This document shows positions 1 through 11,597 of a stretch of 64,000 nt of DNA, one piece after another. The DNA is taken from positions 62,001 through 126,000 of the forward strand of contig JAMPIV010021221.1 of the NCBI GenBank assembly GCA_024509875.1. Reading direction: 5' to 3'. This stretch comes from Oreohelix idahoensis (Eukaryota; Mollusca; Gastropoda; Stylommatophora; Oreohelicidae). Each line of letters starts with the position of its first letter. Position 1 is the stretch's first letter. The notes under the pieces were generated by a model. It saw only the letters and a list, made by a program, of their open reading frames with translations, was not told the origin of the DNA and did no database searches. A program made the position numbers and the translations under genes.

Positions 1-1302
1 TCTTTGAATTTTGGTAAGAATGCTTTATGTATTAATATGCTTGATTAAAACTGCAAAAGTTAGATACTGCTATTGGGAAAAGTGAAGGACATGCCGGGGG
101 CAAACATTATTGAGTCCTCACATTGAACTGTATTTGACTGTTGCACATTGTTATGATTTTGTATTAATATTATTGTATTAGAAGATGTTAGTAAGCCTCT
201 GTGTTCCATGAACACTCTTCAACATGCCTAGAGCGTTTATAATTAAGAAAAGAAAAGAAAAGAAAAGCATACAAAAGGAGATGTGGTTACTCCACGTTAT
301 TGTATTGAAGCAAACTAGGTAAAAGTACAGTGGCGTATCTGCCATAGGGACCTGAGGTGTGGTCACAGCAAGGTGTGAGTCATATAAATTAGGGGCTGAT
401 GCACTTGAATGCACACGAGGCTGACCCCATACCATTATGTGTACATAGTGATAAGAAATTGTGATCAGATGTGAAAAGGCCAGGGTGTCTTTTATTGCAG
501 GGTTTTATTTTCTGTTACCAGCCGGTGACAGGAAACCTGATGAGTGATTGTAAAGACACAAAGTCTCCATTCAAAAGTTTATGCTGTCAGCAGATAGCCA
601 GAAGGAGCTTGTGTGTGCTGATCTATATATTCTCTGCAGCGACATACGGACTTGCTATCTTCATACCAAGAATCCCAGGTGATGTGTCAACATCTGGGAC
701 ATCTGACACTTCATACAAATAAACTTGTTATTTCCAAGAATAAACAGAATTATATGGGGCGTGATGAAACAACAGCTCCTCCTAACAAATGACTAACACT
801 AGTAGCTATTAAAGTTTAGTCTGTGAATACACCTACAGGAACAATATAGTAACATTATACTTATAGGACAAAGAGTCCAAATATTTTAGTTAAATAGTAT
901 ATGTAAGATATATTTTCCTCATTTTAAAGACCTGTCCAAAAGAGATGGCAGGACAGGCAGATTAAATTGTACAAAGAAAAGAATTCAAATTTTAAAGAAA
1001 ACTTTAACCACAGTCTTATTCATTTCCTTATAGTGAGTTAAAGTGTATTGTGTTTATGCACCACCATTGTCATTTCACCCCTAGACACTAGACACATCAG
1101 ACACCAGCCACTAGAATTAAAATATACAGACCGTGTGAGATCTAGGGAGGTAGCGTTAGGTTCCCTGAAAATACATCATCATCATCATCTTTTATAGTCA
1201 GGGGCCTACATTTGCTTGCCCTCACACGGTTGACACAGACACAGCTTTCTGTCTCTTTTAGGTATAACATCTTAACCTCCCCAGCAAATTACACTTGCTA
1301 CA
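1..1302 (+). repeat. 5' LTR of element 1 (partial)
   Basis: Near-identical to 7607-8872 joined to 16364-16389, with only scattered substitutions and short indels (AAAAG copy number near 250, CATCAT copy number near 1168). It ends in TACA at 1302, just before the primer binding site. The LTR start lies before the window, so its full length is unknown but exceeds 1.3 kb. Confidence 0.85.
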
Positions 1303-1307
1303 TATAT

Positions 1308-1326
1308 TGGTAGGCTTGTCCGGGAT
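1308..1326 (+). promoter_or_regulatory. Probable primer binding site of element 1
   Basis: TGGTAGGCTTGTCCGGGAT lies 5 bases after the LTR end. It is an imperfect relative of the tRNA-Pro type site seen in element 2 and sits where minus-strand priming is expected. Confidence 0.6.
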
Positions 1327-1520
1327 TTGAACTTCTAGTACTACATAAATTGGGGTCCTGGTCTGGGATTTAGCAGTAACAACATTTCTATTTTACACAG
1401 GGAATCCCCATTATTAATATTGCCCAAGATTTGGGGAATTTGATGAAGTGTCAGAGCCTGGAATAATTAATTAGAGATATTATTTTAGAAATTGAGTTAG
1501 AACATTTTAGTATTTATCAG

Positions 1521-3880
1521 ATGGCAGATTTGGCAAAGTTTCGCTCTGCTGCTGTGCAGACTGCCAGAGACATGAACATGGAGGGTCAAGTCTTGATTGA
1601 CTATGTCACCTCAGAATGTGATAAGTTTATTGCTAGGGAAGAACATAGGTTAGCTGAAGAAAGAGAATGCAGTTACAAGAAGCTAGAGAAATCAAAAGGT
1701 TGCAAATTGAGGCTAAGAAGGAGGCTGGGGCCTTAGAGGCTGATAGAGAGGCTGAAATTAAGAGGCTCAAATTTGAGGAGAAAAAAATTGAGGCAGAAAA
1801 AGAAGAAAAACGACTGCAAAGGGAAGCAGAAGATAAAAGATTAGAGAGGGAAGCAGAAGATAAAAGATTACAGAGGGAGCATGAGCTGCGACTGAGGGAG
1901 TTAGAGTTGCAGGGCCATGCTCCTGAATATGGTCACAGCCCCTCTACCTCTGATGCTACTGCTAGTCAGGGGGCCTCCAACTCAGCCATGGGGTTCCACT
2001 TAGATTATTTTGTTGAGAGAGACGATGATATTGAAGCATATTTAAGTAGGTACGAGGTATTAGCTACAACTTATGGGCTAGAAAAAGAAAGATGGAGCCT
2101 GAAGTTATCCCAAGGTCTTAGGGGAACAGCTTATGAAGTGTTTTCCAAAATGAGTAGGAATGACCACGACAATTATGACATGTTAAAGCAGGCTCTTTTG
2201 CTAAGTTATGAAAAGAACGGAGAATTTTATAGGAAAAAATTTAGAAATGCCAAGCTACTGTCGGGTGAGACCTATCACCAGTTCTCTGCACGGTTAGAGA
2301 TGTACTTGGAGAAATGGACTGCTCTGGGGAAAACCCAAGATCTTAAAGAAATGATCCTTATTGAGCAATTGAAAGAGTCCATGGCTCCAGACTTGAGAAA
2401 GTTTCTCATGGAACAAGGTGCAGAGAGGTTGGGTGAGTTACTTAATGTCGCTGAGAAGTATCAGGCGGCCCAGGCAGAGGTAGCTGGCGCCAAAAAGAAA
2501 CATATAGACAATTGTAAGGCTCCACAAAACTCTAATAAATTTGACAACAAAGGTAAGCAAAACTTTGATAGGCCACGAAATGACTATAAAAATAAAAACC
2601 CACAGTTCAAGGACAGAAAATATGATGAAAGAAAATATTTTCATCAAGGTAGATTTTATTGTAGATGGTGTAAGAGAGAGGGTCATGACACCAAATTTTG
2701 TACTAGTAAACCTGCTGGATTTGCTGCTATGAAGTTTGGGAAAAAGGAAGAAAAGGTAAAACCTACTGGACAGCAGGAACCTTATCATCCCCCAGTGTGT
2801 GAGGATGTTGTCTGTAATGGGGTCACCATTAGGTATCTCTATGATACAGGCTTAGATTTTGATTCTGTTGTGAGTACGCACTTAGTGAACCCGGATCAGT
2901 ATACCACAGAAACAGTGGAGATACAAGGGGCGACCAAGGACATACCACTTATGACACTTCCCATTGCCAGGATAACGGTGAAAACTCGCTATGTGGAAGG
3001 AGTAATCAGAGCAGCAGTGTTAGACGCACCCATCTACCCTCTAATATTGGGGTGTCGTTATGTCTTCTTGGGGGATCCCAAGAGACCTGTGGTCTTGGCA
3101 GCAGTCCAGACCCGTTTACAATCCAGACAGGAAGAAGATGAACCTATAAATACTCATCTAGAAGAGATGAGGAAGGCACAGGCTGAGGATAGGTCACTGA
3201 AGCAGTGCTTTAAAAAATTGCGTACCTGCCATACACCTCCAAGCAAAGGAGAATTTTATGTGAAGAATAAATTGTTATATAGGAAGGCCGGAACTGGTTC
3301 AAATGGTCACGGACAACTGGTACTTCCCAAGATGTTTAGGGCAGACGTAATACGGAGTTTACATGTTGGAAAAGATGGGGACCACGAGAAAGTAGGTACC
3401 ATCTGCAAAAAGGTTTCTCAAAAATATTACTGGCCAGATGTAAAGATAGTTATTGAGAATTTTGTAGAAGCCTGCGGCATATTTCATGAGGGAACACCCA
3501 CACGTGGGGAAATTGATCAGGACCTAGAAACGCCACGGGGCAAACTTAGGCCTGAAAGGAAAAATAAATATAATAATGTAGACAAAGTGGAATGGGAGCC
3601 CCCTTTTCACACACAGTCTTCACTTGAATGTATTAAAATGGCAACTCTGTGTCGAGTACAAAAAGTAATTTTACCCCAGAATAAGGCGACAATCCCTCGG
3701 TCAGAATTATATAAACTGGAGGAAGATAAACGAGAGCGAAGTTCTCTCACTGTGAATTTGAACCTGAGGGGAGACAACCCCAGGAAACGAATCGGTAGTG
3801 GACGATTTGTGAGTGATGACAAAAGGAAAAAAGTCCTCACTACAATGCTTCCAATGTTAGGGACATTACCGGTGCCATGA
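1521..3880 (+). pseudogene. gag: gag - protease - integrase zinc domain polyprotein, broken (element 1)
   Basis: The reading frame starts MADLAKFRSA at 1521. It changes frame near 1670 and continues as one long frame to 3880. In order it shows a Glu/Lys/Arg-rich coiled coil (about 1670-1900), a retroviral-type capsid region, a CCHC knuckle of form CX2CX4HX4C near 2662-2703, an aspartic protease motif YDTG near 2840 and an integrase zinc domain with a YYWP motif near 3350-3480. The DDE core expected next is not recognisable. Instead about 130 Lys/Arg-rich codons run to an in-frame TGA at 3878-3880. Gag would package the RNA and protease would mature it. It was probably inactive after these changes. 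Confidence 0.8.
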
Positions 3881-3916
3881 AAAATAAGTTCAGCAAAATA
3901 TTAGTCCATTAGTACC

Positions 3917-5029
3917 TTGTTAAGGACGTGGAAAGATGAGAAGGCAGAAGAGACTGTTACCTCATCATATCAATACGTGAACGAACTGACCACTCGTTTA
4001 AAAACTAGTTGGAAACTGGCAAATGATAATTTGAGACAAGCCAGGAAAAAGCATGCTGCTTATTATAATAAAAAAGCAAAGGATAGGGAGCTTGCTGTAG
4101 GGGAGAAGGTGCTTCTTCTATTACCAGGCAGCAGCAATAAACTTCAAATCGGATGGCAAGGTCCATATACAGTTTTGGAAAAGGTATCCAGAACAAATTA
4201 TAAGATAGACAAGAAGGGAAAGGAAAAAGTCTATCATGTGAACCTTTTGAAGAAATATCTGGACAGACAAATCCAGGAAGGAACACACTTAATGGCCTTG
4301 TCTATCGCAACCGAAATGAAAAATGATCTTCTCACCTCATTTGAATATCCACTGAAACCCAGTGAAACGTTTGCACAGGTGAAAATCAGTAATCACCTGA
4401 CAAAAGGACAGAGGGAGAAAATTCAAAAGGTCCTGGAGAAACATACAGACGTGTTAACGGATAAGCCGGGGCACACCAATTTGTTGGAATATGATATGAA
4501 AATGCTATACCCAACACCCATCTGTATGAGGCCTTATTCTATTCCTTTCGCTAAGGAAAAAGCTTTGAAAGAGGAGATAGATTATTTGTTACAAGAAGGG
4601 ATTATTTCTCACAGTGAATCTCCTTATAGCTCTTGTGTGGTTTTGTTGCGAAAACCATCTGGAGAACATAGACTGTGCATAGATTACAGGAAACTGAATG
4701 CTGTCACAGAAGGTCAGGTGGATCCATTACCTGATACTACTCAACTATTTGCCAGGCTGAACAAGGCAAAATATTTTTCTAAGGTGGATCTTAGCAAAGG
4801 CTATTATCAAATTCCAGTAAAGCCTGAGGTTCGACCTTACTTAGCCTTTAGCACCTCGGAAGGCCATTATGAGTTCAACATGCTGCCGTTTGGGTTGAAA
4901 AATGCCCCGAGTGTGTTTTCTAGGATGATGCGAAAATTGATGGATCCCCTGAAAAATCCATGTATCTCGAATTTCATGGATGATATCCTCATTGCTACTG
5001 AAACATTTGAGGAACACGTTAACTCTTTG
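3917..5029 (+). pseudogene. pol: Integrase C-terminal domain and reverse transcriptase (element 1 pol)
   Basis: This lies in the same frame as the upstream gag-protease frame but is separated from it by two in-frame stops (about 3878 and 3914). The first 120 codons look like an integrase C-terminal GPY/F-type domain (GWQGPYTV, then YHVNLLKKY). A Ty3/gypsy RT follows: DYRKLN near 4684, VDLSKGYYQ near 4785, LPFGLKNAP near 4884 and the catalytic FMDD near 4974. The frame runs at base 5030 into an inserted LINE fragment. The RT would copy element RNA into DNA in cytoplasmic particles. The catalytic residues seen are intact, but the pol frame as a whole is interrupted. Confidence 0.85.
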
Positions 5030-5715
5030 TCCATGGTGATATCACGAGAAGAAAGAAAACATCAGATTAAGTTGGGAGAACAGGTCCTGGAGCAGGTCGA
5101 CCACTTTAAATATCTCGGAGCTATTATAGACCGAAAGGGAGGCATCAAAGAAGAGTTGGCCACTCGGAAAGCAGCGGCTGGGAGACTTTTTCAGGCCATA
5201 AATCGTGGATTCCTCAGCAAGAAAGAGGTTGGTAAGAAAACGAAGATGGCTGTATACCGCTCCACCTATGTCCCAGTCTTGACATATGGATGCGAGTCGT
5301 GGGCAATGACTACAACCCACAAAAGCCAGATCCAAACCTCAGAAATGAGGTATCTGAGGAAAGTGGTTGAAGTAACAAGAAGAGACATGGTCCGCAACCA
5401 GACGATCCGTCAAGGCCTAAAATCCCATCCGCTGCAGACCCAAATAGAACAGTCCCAACTAAGATGGTTTGGTCATGTCTGCAGAATGGGAGAAGATCGG
5501 CTACCACGACAAGCATGGGAAACAAAGAGCCAGGGATCCAGACCTCCAGGACGACCCAGAGTCCGCTGGGAGGACAACATTAGACAATCTTTGAAGGACC
5601 GAGGACTAGAATGGAACCAGGCCAGGAAGAAGACAGCTGATAGAATGGTCTGGCGCTCTCTCTTCCAAACCTCTACACCTCACGGTAGAAGGGGAACGAC
5701 TAAGTAAGTAAGTAA
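5030..5715 (+). mobile_element. 5'-truncated LINE fragment inserted in element 1 pol
   Basis: A 12-bp direct repeat, GTTAACTCTTTG, occurs at 5018-5029 and 5716-5727 and marks the target duplication. The insert encodes the C-terminal end of a non-LTR retrotransposon RT (YLGAIIDRKGG, then YGCESWAMTT, then LRWFGHVCRM) and ends in a short TAAG tandem tail. By chance it extends the host frame to the stop at 5705-5707, so the upstream RT reads into LINE protein. The clade is not determined; 5' truncation is typical of target-primed reverse transcription. Confidence 0.9.
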
Positions 5716-5724
5716 GTTAACTCT

Positions 5725-6468
5725 TTGAATATGCTGTTTAAGAGACTCAGAGAGGCTAACTTGACTGCTAGACCAACCAAATGTTGTATTGGATGTAAAG
5801 AGTTGGAATTCTTGGGACATACCGTACATCAGGGTAGCATGACCCCTGACCCCAAGAATCTGGAGAAATTGAAAAGAGCACCTAGGCCACAAACAAAGAA
5901 AGATGTGCGATCTTTTGTGTCGGTGTGTGGTTTTTACCAAAATTACATTAAACATTTTAACTCTATATGTGCTCCTCTGACGGATTTAACGCGTAAGGGA
6001 CAACCTGATACAATAAATTGGTCAGCACAGTGTGAATTGGCTTACCAGGAGTTAAAAGAAAAACTCACAAGCAGGCCGGTATTGAAATTGCCTGACTTGA
6101 ATCAAGAATTTGTCGTGAGAAGTGACGCAAGCAATGTGGACCTAGGCGCTACATTGTTGCAACGGTCCTCTTCACAAGATGGGGAATTGAACCCAGTCGC
6201 TTATGCAAGCCGCAAGTTGAACAAAGCGGAAAAAAATTATTCAACCAGTGAAAAGGAATGTTTAGCGTTAATCTGGGCTATAAAAAAATTCCAGATCTAT
6301 CTGTATGGTAGGACATTTGTGGTACAAACAGACCATAAGCCGCTCGTATTTTTATCACAGGCAAAGCATGAAAATGCCAGATTATTAAGATGGTCCTTAT
6401 TATTACAGCCCTATTCATTTATGATTGAATATATTCCCGGATCTCAGAACGTGGGTGCCGATTTTTGA
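5725..6468 (+). pseudogene. pol: RT thumb/connection and RNase H of element 1
   Basis: This continues pol after the LINE insertion. Near the start is the RT tail motif LEFLGHTV, then the RNase H domain with acidic motifs RSDASN (about 6119), TSEKECLA (about 6245) and QTDHKPL (about 6329). It closes with SQNVGADF, the usual end of a Ty3/gypsy RNase H. An early TGA at 6466-6468 cuts the last residues; the tail remains readable in another frame to about 6516. The frame is the one the upstream RT would have if the insertion were absent. No integrase follows, in keeping with integrase-first order. Confidence 0.8.
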
Positions 6469-6516
6469 GTAGACATCCTTATGATCAGAAAGAGAATGAT
6501 TTGCGTAGTAAGAAAT

Positions 6517-7606
6517 AAAATCTAACACGCTTTTTAGTTTCGGTTTCGAGACGTACAATTAACATTTAACATCTTGCCCGATCTGCTGTACGAAACTGAG
6601 ACAAGACTTATAATTAACGATCTGCCAGAACTGTGACCCAAACTGCTGTCTGAATTAACGTAATATGTTAACTTTAACACTAAAATTAGTAGTAACTCGG
6701 ACATTTTGTAGTGTAAGAACGAAACAACTGTAATAATTAACGGCAATACTACCAACGCTTGACAAAAACCCCTCTTCGTTCTGCACGCGGGACTAACACT
6801 ATAACCTGTCTGTTGGAAAAGCCAGCGGATATAAACTCACAGACAGTTTTCAATTTCCTCCTAGTGGTAAATTTCTGACGTAATCAGAACTAGTTGGTTT
6901 ATTTGAATAAGGAAAAAATGATACAGAAGGAGTGGGAAAGATGGCCGACTTGTGTAAAAGTTATAATTGACGATTGACAGTGACAAAACTGAAAATTTAA
7001 ACCATAATGAAACTGACCATAAAAATCATATAAAAAGATAGCTTAGTGTCCCCTGAGCAAAAATATGTTTTAATATATATGGTAGTCCAATTATTAGCCA
7101 AGTTATTGAGATAATACTATATGTCTACGAACGCTAGTACAGACGGACTGTTGTTCTTGCTAGTTTATCCACAACGTTATTGGGGACGCAAGTTTAAAAA
7201 AGAGGCAGTGGAGTAATTCAAATCCGATTGGGTGGTATAAGAGTATAGGAGTAAAGGGGGGAGGTAGGAAAATTTAACAAAAACGAAACATCTTTTTGTA
7301 TTGGCATAACTAACGCCGACTGACCAATGGACTACGAGACACATAGTTTGTTTGGAATTTTGTTTTTGTTTTTTCTAAACTAAATTCAAAATTTGGTAGT
7401 CGCCTGATTTTATTGGCCAGCTCAAATAGATATTGGCCAAGGCTTAGAGCTCTCGTGGCCATTTGACAAGAAATTTTTATATCAACAAGTACGTTGAGAG
7501 CAGATGTGATAAATTATAAAATAAATAATACTAAATTCACAGACTGGACAGGGCAGAGAAAACTGAGGCCATATCTTTTGCCAGTCAACGTTACTTGTGT
7601 CATATT
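6517..7606. other. Post-pol region and unseen start of element 1's 3' LTR
   Basis: No coding region is recognised. The 3' LTR must begin somewhere here, because 7607 onward matches window base 1. Its start cannot be fixed, since the matching part of the 5' LTR lies outside the window. A purine-rich run at about 7246-7271 is one candidate polypurine tract. Confidence 0.4.
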
Positions 7607-8872
7607 TCTTTGAATTTGTGGTAAGAATGCTTTATGTATTAATATGCTTGATTAAAACTGCAAAAGTTAGATACTGCTATTGGGAAAAGTGAAGGACATG
7701 CCGGGAGCAAACATTATTGAGTCCTCACATTGAACTGTATTTGACTGTTGCACATTGTTATGATTTTGTATTAATATTATTGTATTAGAAGATGTTAGTA
7801 AGCCTCTGTGTTCCATGAACACTCTTCAACATGCCTAGAGCGTTTATAATTAAGAAAAGAAAATCATACAAAAGGAGATGTGGTTACTCCACGTTATTGT
7901 ATTGAAGCAAACTAGGTAAAAGTACAGTGGCGTATCTGCCATAGGGACCTGAGGTGTGGTCACAGCAAGGTGTGAGTCATATAAATTAGGGGCTGATGCA
8001 CGTGAATGCACACGAGGCTGACCCAATACCATTATGTGTTCATAGTGATAAGAAATTGTGATCAGATGTGAAAAGGCCAGGGTGTCTTTCATTGCAGGGT
8101 TTTATTTCCTGTTACCAGCCGGTGACAGGAAACCTGATGAGTGATTGTAAAGTCACAAAGTCTCCATTCAAAAGTGTATGCTGTCAGCAGATAGCCAGAA
8201 GGAGCTTGTGTGTGCTGATCTATATATTCTCTGCAGCGACATACGGACTTGTTATCTTCATACCAAGAATCCCAGGTGATGTGTCAACATCTGGGACATC
8301 TGACACTTCATACAAATAAACTTGTTATTTCCAAAAATAAACAGAATTTTATGGGGCGTGATGAAACAACAGCTCCTCCTAACAAATGACTAACACTAGT
8401 AGCTATTAAAGTTTAGTCTGTGAATACACCTACAGGAACAATATAGTAACATTATACTTATAGGACAAAGAGTCCAAATATTTTAGTTAAATAGTATATG
8501 TAAGATATATTTTCCTCATTTTAAAGACCTGTCCGAAAGAGATGGCAGGACAGGCAGATTAAATTGTACAAAGAAAAGAATTCAAATTTTAAAGAAAACT
8601 TTAACCATAGTCTTATTCATTTCCTTATAGTGAGTTAAAGTGTATTGTGTTTATGTACAACCATTGTCATTTCACCCCTAGACACTAGACACATCAGACA
8701 CCAGCCACTAGAATTAAAATATACAGACCGTGTGAGATCTAGGGAGGTAGCGTTAGGTTCCCTGAAAATACATCATCATCTTTTATAGTCAGGGGCCTAC
8801 ATTTGCTTGACCTCACACGGTTGACACAGACACAGCCTTCTGTCTCTTTTAGGTATAACATCTTAACCTCCC
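7607..8872 (+). repeat. 3' LTR of element 1, left portion
   Basis: Matches window bases 1 to about 1280 with few differences. It is split at 8872 by element 2; its last 26 bp resume at 16364-16389. The bases CTCCC at 8868-8872 are duplicated at 16364-16368. Confidence 0.9.
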
Positions 8873-9069
8873 TGTCGCAAAATGGTTTCAAGTCATTGCA
8901 AACGTTTTCAGTTAGATTTATAAACCCGTCAACGATCGATTGACCGCTTTCAAAATGGCGGCGTATCAGCGAAATGTGTATCAGACAGAGGAAATCACCA
9001 AGGATAAATAAAAGCAGAAGGGAATCAGTATGAAAAGGATTTTACATTTCAGTACAGGGAAGGATTGTG

Positions 9070-9581
9070 GGTTCTTGTGCGTTAATTCACCGGGAAATTA
9101 TAATTTTACAAATTTATTACCCAAACTGAGAACCGTCCTTTTTCTTGACTGAAAAAGGTTGATTTCACATTGTGATTTGGGAGTGCCGCTGGTTAAAAAA
9201 AAAAAAAAGGAGGCAAGTTAAAAAAAAAAAAAAAGCGTTTCTCGCTTACGACAGACCCGCCATCAACATTCCCCCCCCCCCCCCGTATTTTTTTAAAGTT
9301 TATAAACCAATAGAACGGAATTGAATCAGTTCTACAAGTTAACGGTACCCATTTACAGCTGGTTAGACTGATGCGTGACCCCTGTTCTCTTCCTCGCTGC
9401 CGTTGCCTTCTCTAACTCAGGATCAGAGTCAGGTACCCATTTACAGCTGGTTATGGAGTGTTAGAGACTTCACCATACTAGGTCCAGCATCGAGAGATGG
9501 GGCCTACCTAGCTATAAATGGGTACTTAACTTTGAGTTAGGGAAGGAAAAGACAGCGAGGAAGGAGTTCCCCTCCACTTCC
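9070..9581. other. U3 block unique to the 5' LTR of element 2
   Basis: These 512 bp lie between sequences shared by both LTRs, but the 3' LTR has an unrelated 340 bp at the same place (14286-14625). The block contains two poly-A runs, a poly-C run at about 9268-9283 and two copies of TACCCATTTACAGCTGGTTA, one near 9347 and one near 9435. It also contains GAGTGCCGCTGGT, the 3' end seen in the SINE at 24202-24448, so part of it may be a SINE remnant. Confidence 0.8.
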
Positions 9582-9584
9582 TCG

Positions 9585-9593
9585 TATATAAAG
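9585..9593 (+). promoter_or_regulatory. TATA box of element 2 5' LTR
   Basis: TATATAAAG sits immediately downstream of the variable U3 block. The flanking sequence is the same at 14629-14637 in the 3' LTR, as expected for the LTR promoter core. Confidence 0.6.
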
Positions 9594-11328
9594 CGTAGCG
9601 GTAAACTGAGACACAGACAACGAAAGAGGTTTGAGACAGACTGGAGGCAGAGTTTCGCCACTACCCATGAATTGTGAGCGGATCGCCAGAAACATTTTTA
9701 AGTCCAGTATCTGAAGTCTGAGGGTAAGTTAAATTATGATAACTACCGTGTATAATATTTGTTATTTCAGGTTCATATAGAATTCACAAAATATGCCTGT
9801 ATAATAGTCATTGATATAATGTATTGTATTTTTAATATGATCTAAACATGTGCATTGTGGATGATTGTTGCTTGTACAAAAATTAATCACAAATAGCCCC
9901 ACAGCCTAATGAAGATATATTTATCATATTGCTTTATCGCTTACGAAGATAAAGGCAGTCCCATGGCAGAGATTGTCATAGGGAAATGAAGTGTTAGAAA
10001 CTTCATCATGGAAGATCCCAGTTTACGAGGTTAAGGTGACTAGTCCCCTTCCTCGCTGCCTTTGCCTTCCCTAGTTCGAGCGCACAACTTTGTACCCATT
10101 TACAGCTGGTAAACTGGAGTGTTCTACAGCCAGTTTCAGTAGACAGCAACCTGGTCACGTGATCACTCACTTTATTTATTTATGTATTACTTTTGGGTAG
10201 ATGCTAAGAATAGCATCAGTATTTGAGTTTGTACTTGATATGATTTAGAAGGATCAAGTTATAGCATCAGTAAAGGATGTATAGGAGCAGGGTAAACCAG
10301 ATGATGTTTATTACTGATATGTTAACATTAATTCTGTACCATTGAAATGATGTTACTTGCTATGACTGTATAACTTTGACACCTGATGACTGACTTGTCT
10401 GACTTATGTGCTAGTCAGTTACACTTAATTGAAATGTTAATATTAATGCTATATCACTGAAATGATGTCCTTACTTACTATGATTGTATAACGGTGACAT
10501 CTGATGACTGACTGGTCTGACATCTGTGTTAGTCAGCTACAAGTCTAGCCAGATACTAGCCAAGGCTGATATGTTGCAGGTTCCATGAAATAACTCAAAC
10601 CAGACTGTCCAGTATCAGAAGCCTGTGTCGTTCATCTGAGGCAATCCCACAAAAGTGCAGGACCCCAAAGAGTGAACTTCAACTGGTCATTGGCATCCCT
10701 ACTGTTGGGCCTACCAAGTATGATATCAGCAAAGGACAGTTCAGTTTCAGCATTGTCAAGTTGAAAGATAAGTGTCCTGTTTGACACTGACCACCTATAC
10801 ATGTGAAACAGCCTATAGTTTAAAATAATTAGCCATACAGAAACTCAGTCAACTGATGACAGTTATCCTTAAATTCAAAGGACTAATAACAGTGATTTCA
10901 GTAACTTTATTATTTAAGATCTTGAAGTCTAAACAGACAATAATAGTAATTGTGTGACTTAATTTTCTATATATTTATATATTTCGATGCTCTGTTCCAA
11001 CTAGCAGTAATAGAATATTAGTGTAATTATTAAACTGTTTTAACTGTACCTGAGGATTTATTCACTTCTTCCATTTTGTGGGTTCAGTGAATGTACATTT
11101 TACTTATCCCCTAGAATATAAGTAATCACAAGATAGTCACAGGGAGGAGACACCTTAAATCCTGGTACTACTTCTTACCAACTGGGCCAGGGTTTTCACA
11201 GTCTGACTATTGTTATGATAACAATACACCAGTGCTTATTTCTAAGACTATGGTATTACTTGTAGGTCAGAACTCTTTACTGGCATACTCTTACATAATA
11301 AATAATTTTAAATAACCTCCCGCTACAG

Positions 11329-11346
11329 TGGGGGCTCGTCCGGGAT
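11329..11346 (+). promoter_or_regulatory. tRNA-Pro type primer binding site of element 2
   Basis: TGGGGGCTCGTCCGGGAT begins two bases after the CA end of the 5' LTR. These 18 bases are the complement of the 3' end of tRNA-Pro as used by many vertebrate gammaretroviruses and some Ty3/gypsy elements. Confidence 0.9.
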
Positions 11347-11597
11347 ATATCTTTGATATTCCTGAGCCAACTTTCTATTTCTGCTGTGTAGAAAATTTTG
11401 TTTTGAAAATTTTTTTTTGAAAGAGTAACCTAATAGGAAATAATTATATTTTTAGGAGTACCATTGAGTACAGATAAAGAAAGCTGTTTCATATATGGTG
11501 AAGTCAGTTTAATTAACTTTAATTTTAACTAAGTTAATTATATTGTAGTAAATTAGTTTGAGTAAGATCACTTGCCCTACTAGACTACAGATACATC

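Larger units (their letters stand above)
8873..11327 (+). repeat. 5' LTR of element 2 (2455 bp)
   Basis: Begins TGTCGCAAAATGG and ends CGCTACA. It matches 14089-16363 closely, except that 9070-9581 has no counterpart in the 3' LTR. A TATA box is at 9585-9593. Confidence 0.92.

Noticed and set aside
178..435. Minus-strand open frame, repeated at 7850-8092
   Set aside because: Lies inside both LTRs of element 1 and has no motif or other support.
471..722. Plus-strand open frame in LTR, repeated at 8068-8319
   Set aside because: Conserved only because the LTRs are nearly identical; no recognisable domain.
2438..2788. Minus-strand hydrophobic-looking frame
   Set aside because: Antisense of the Lys/Asn-rich gag region.
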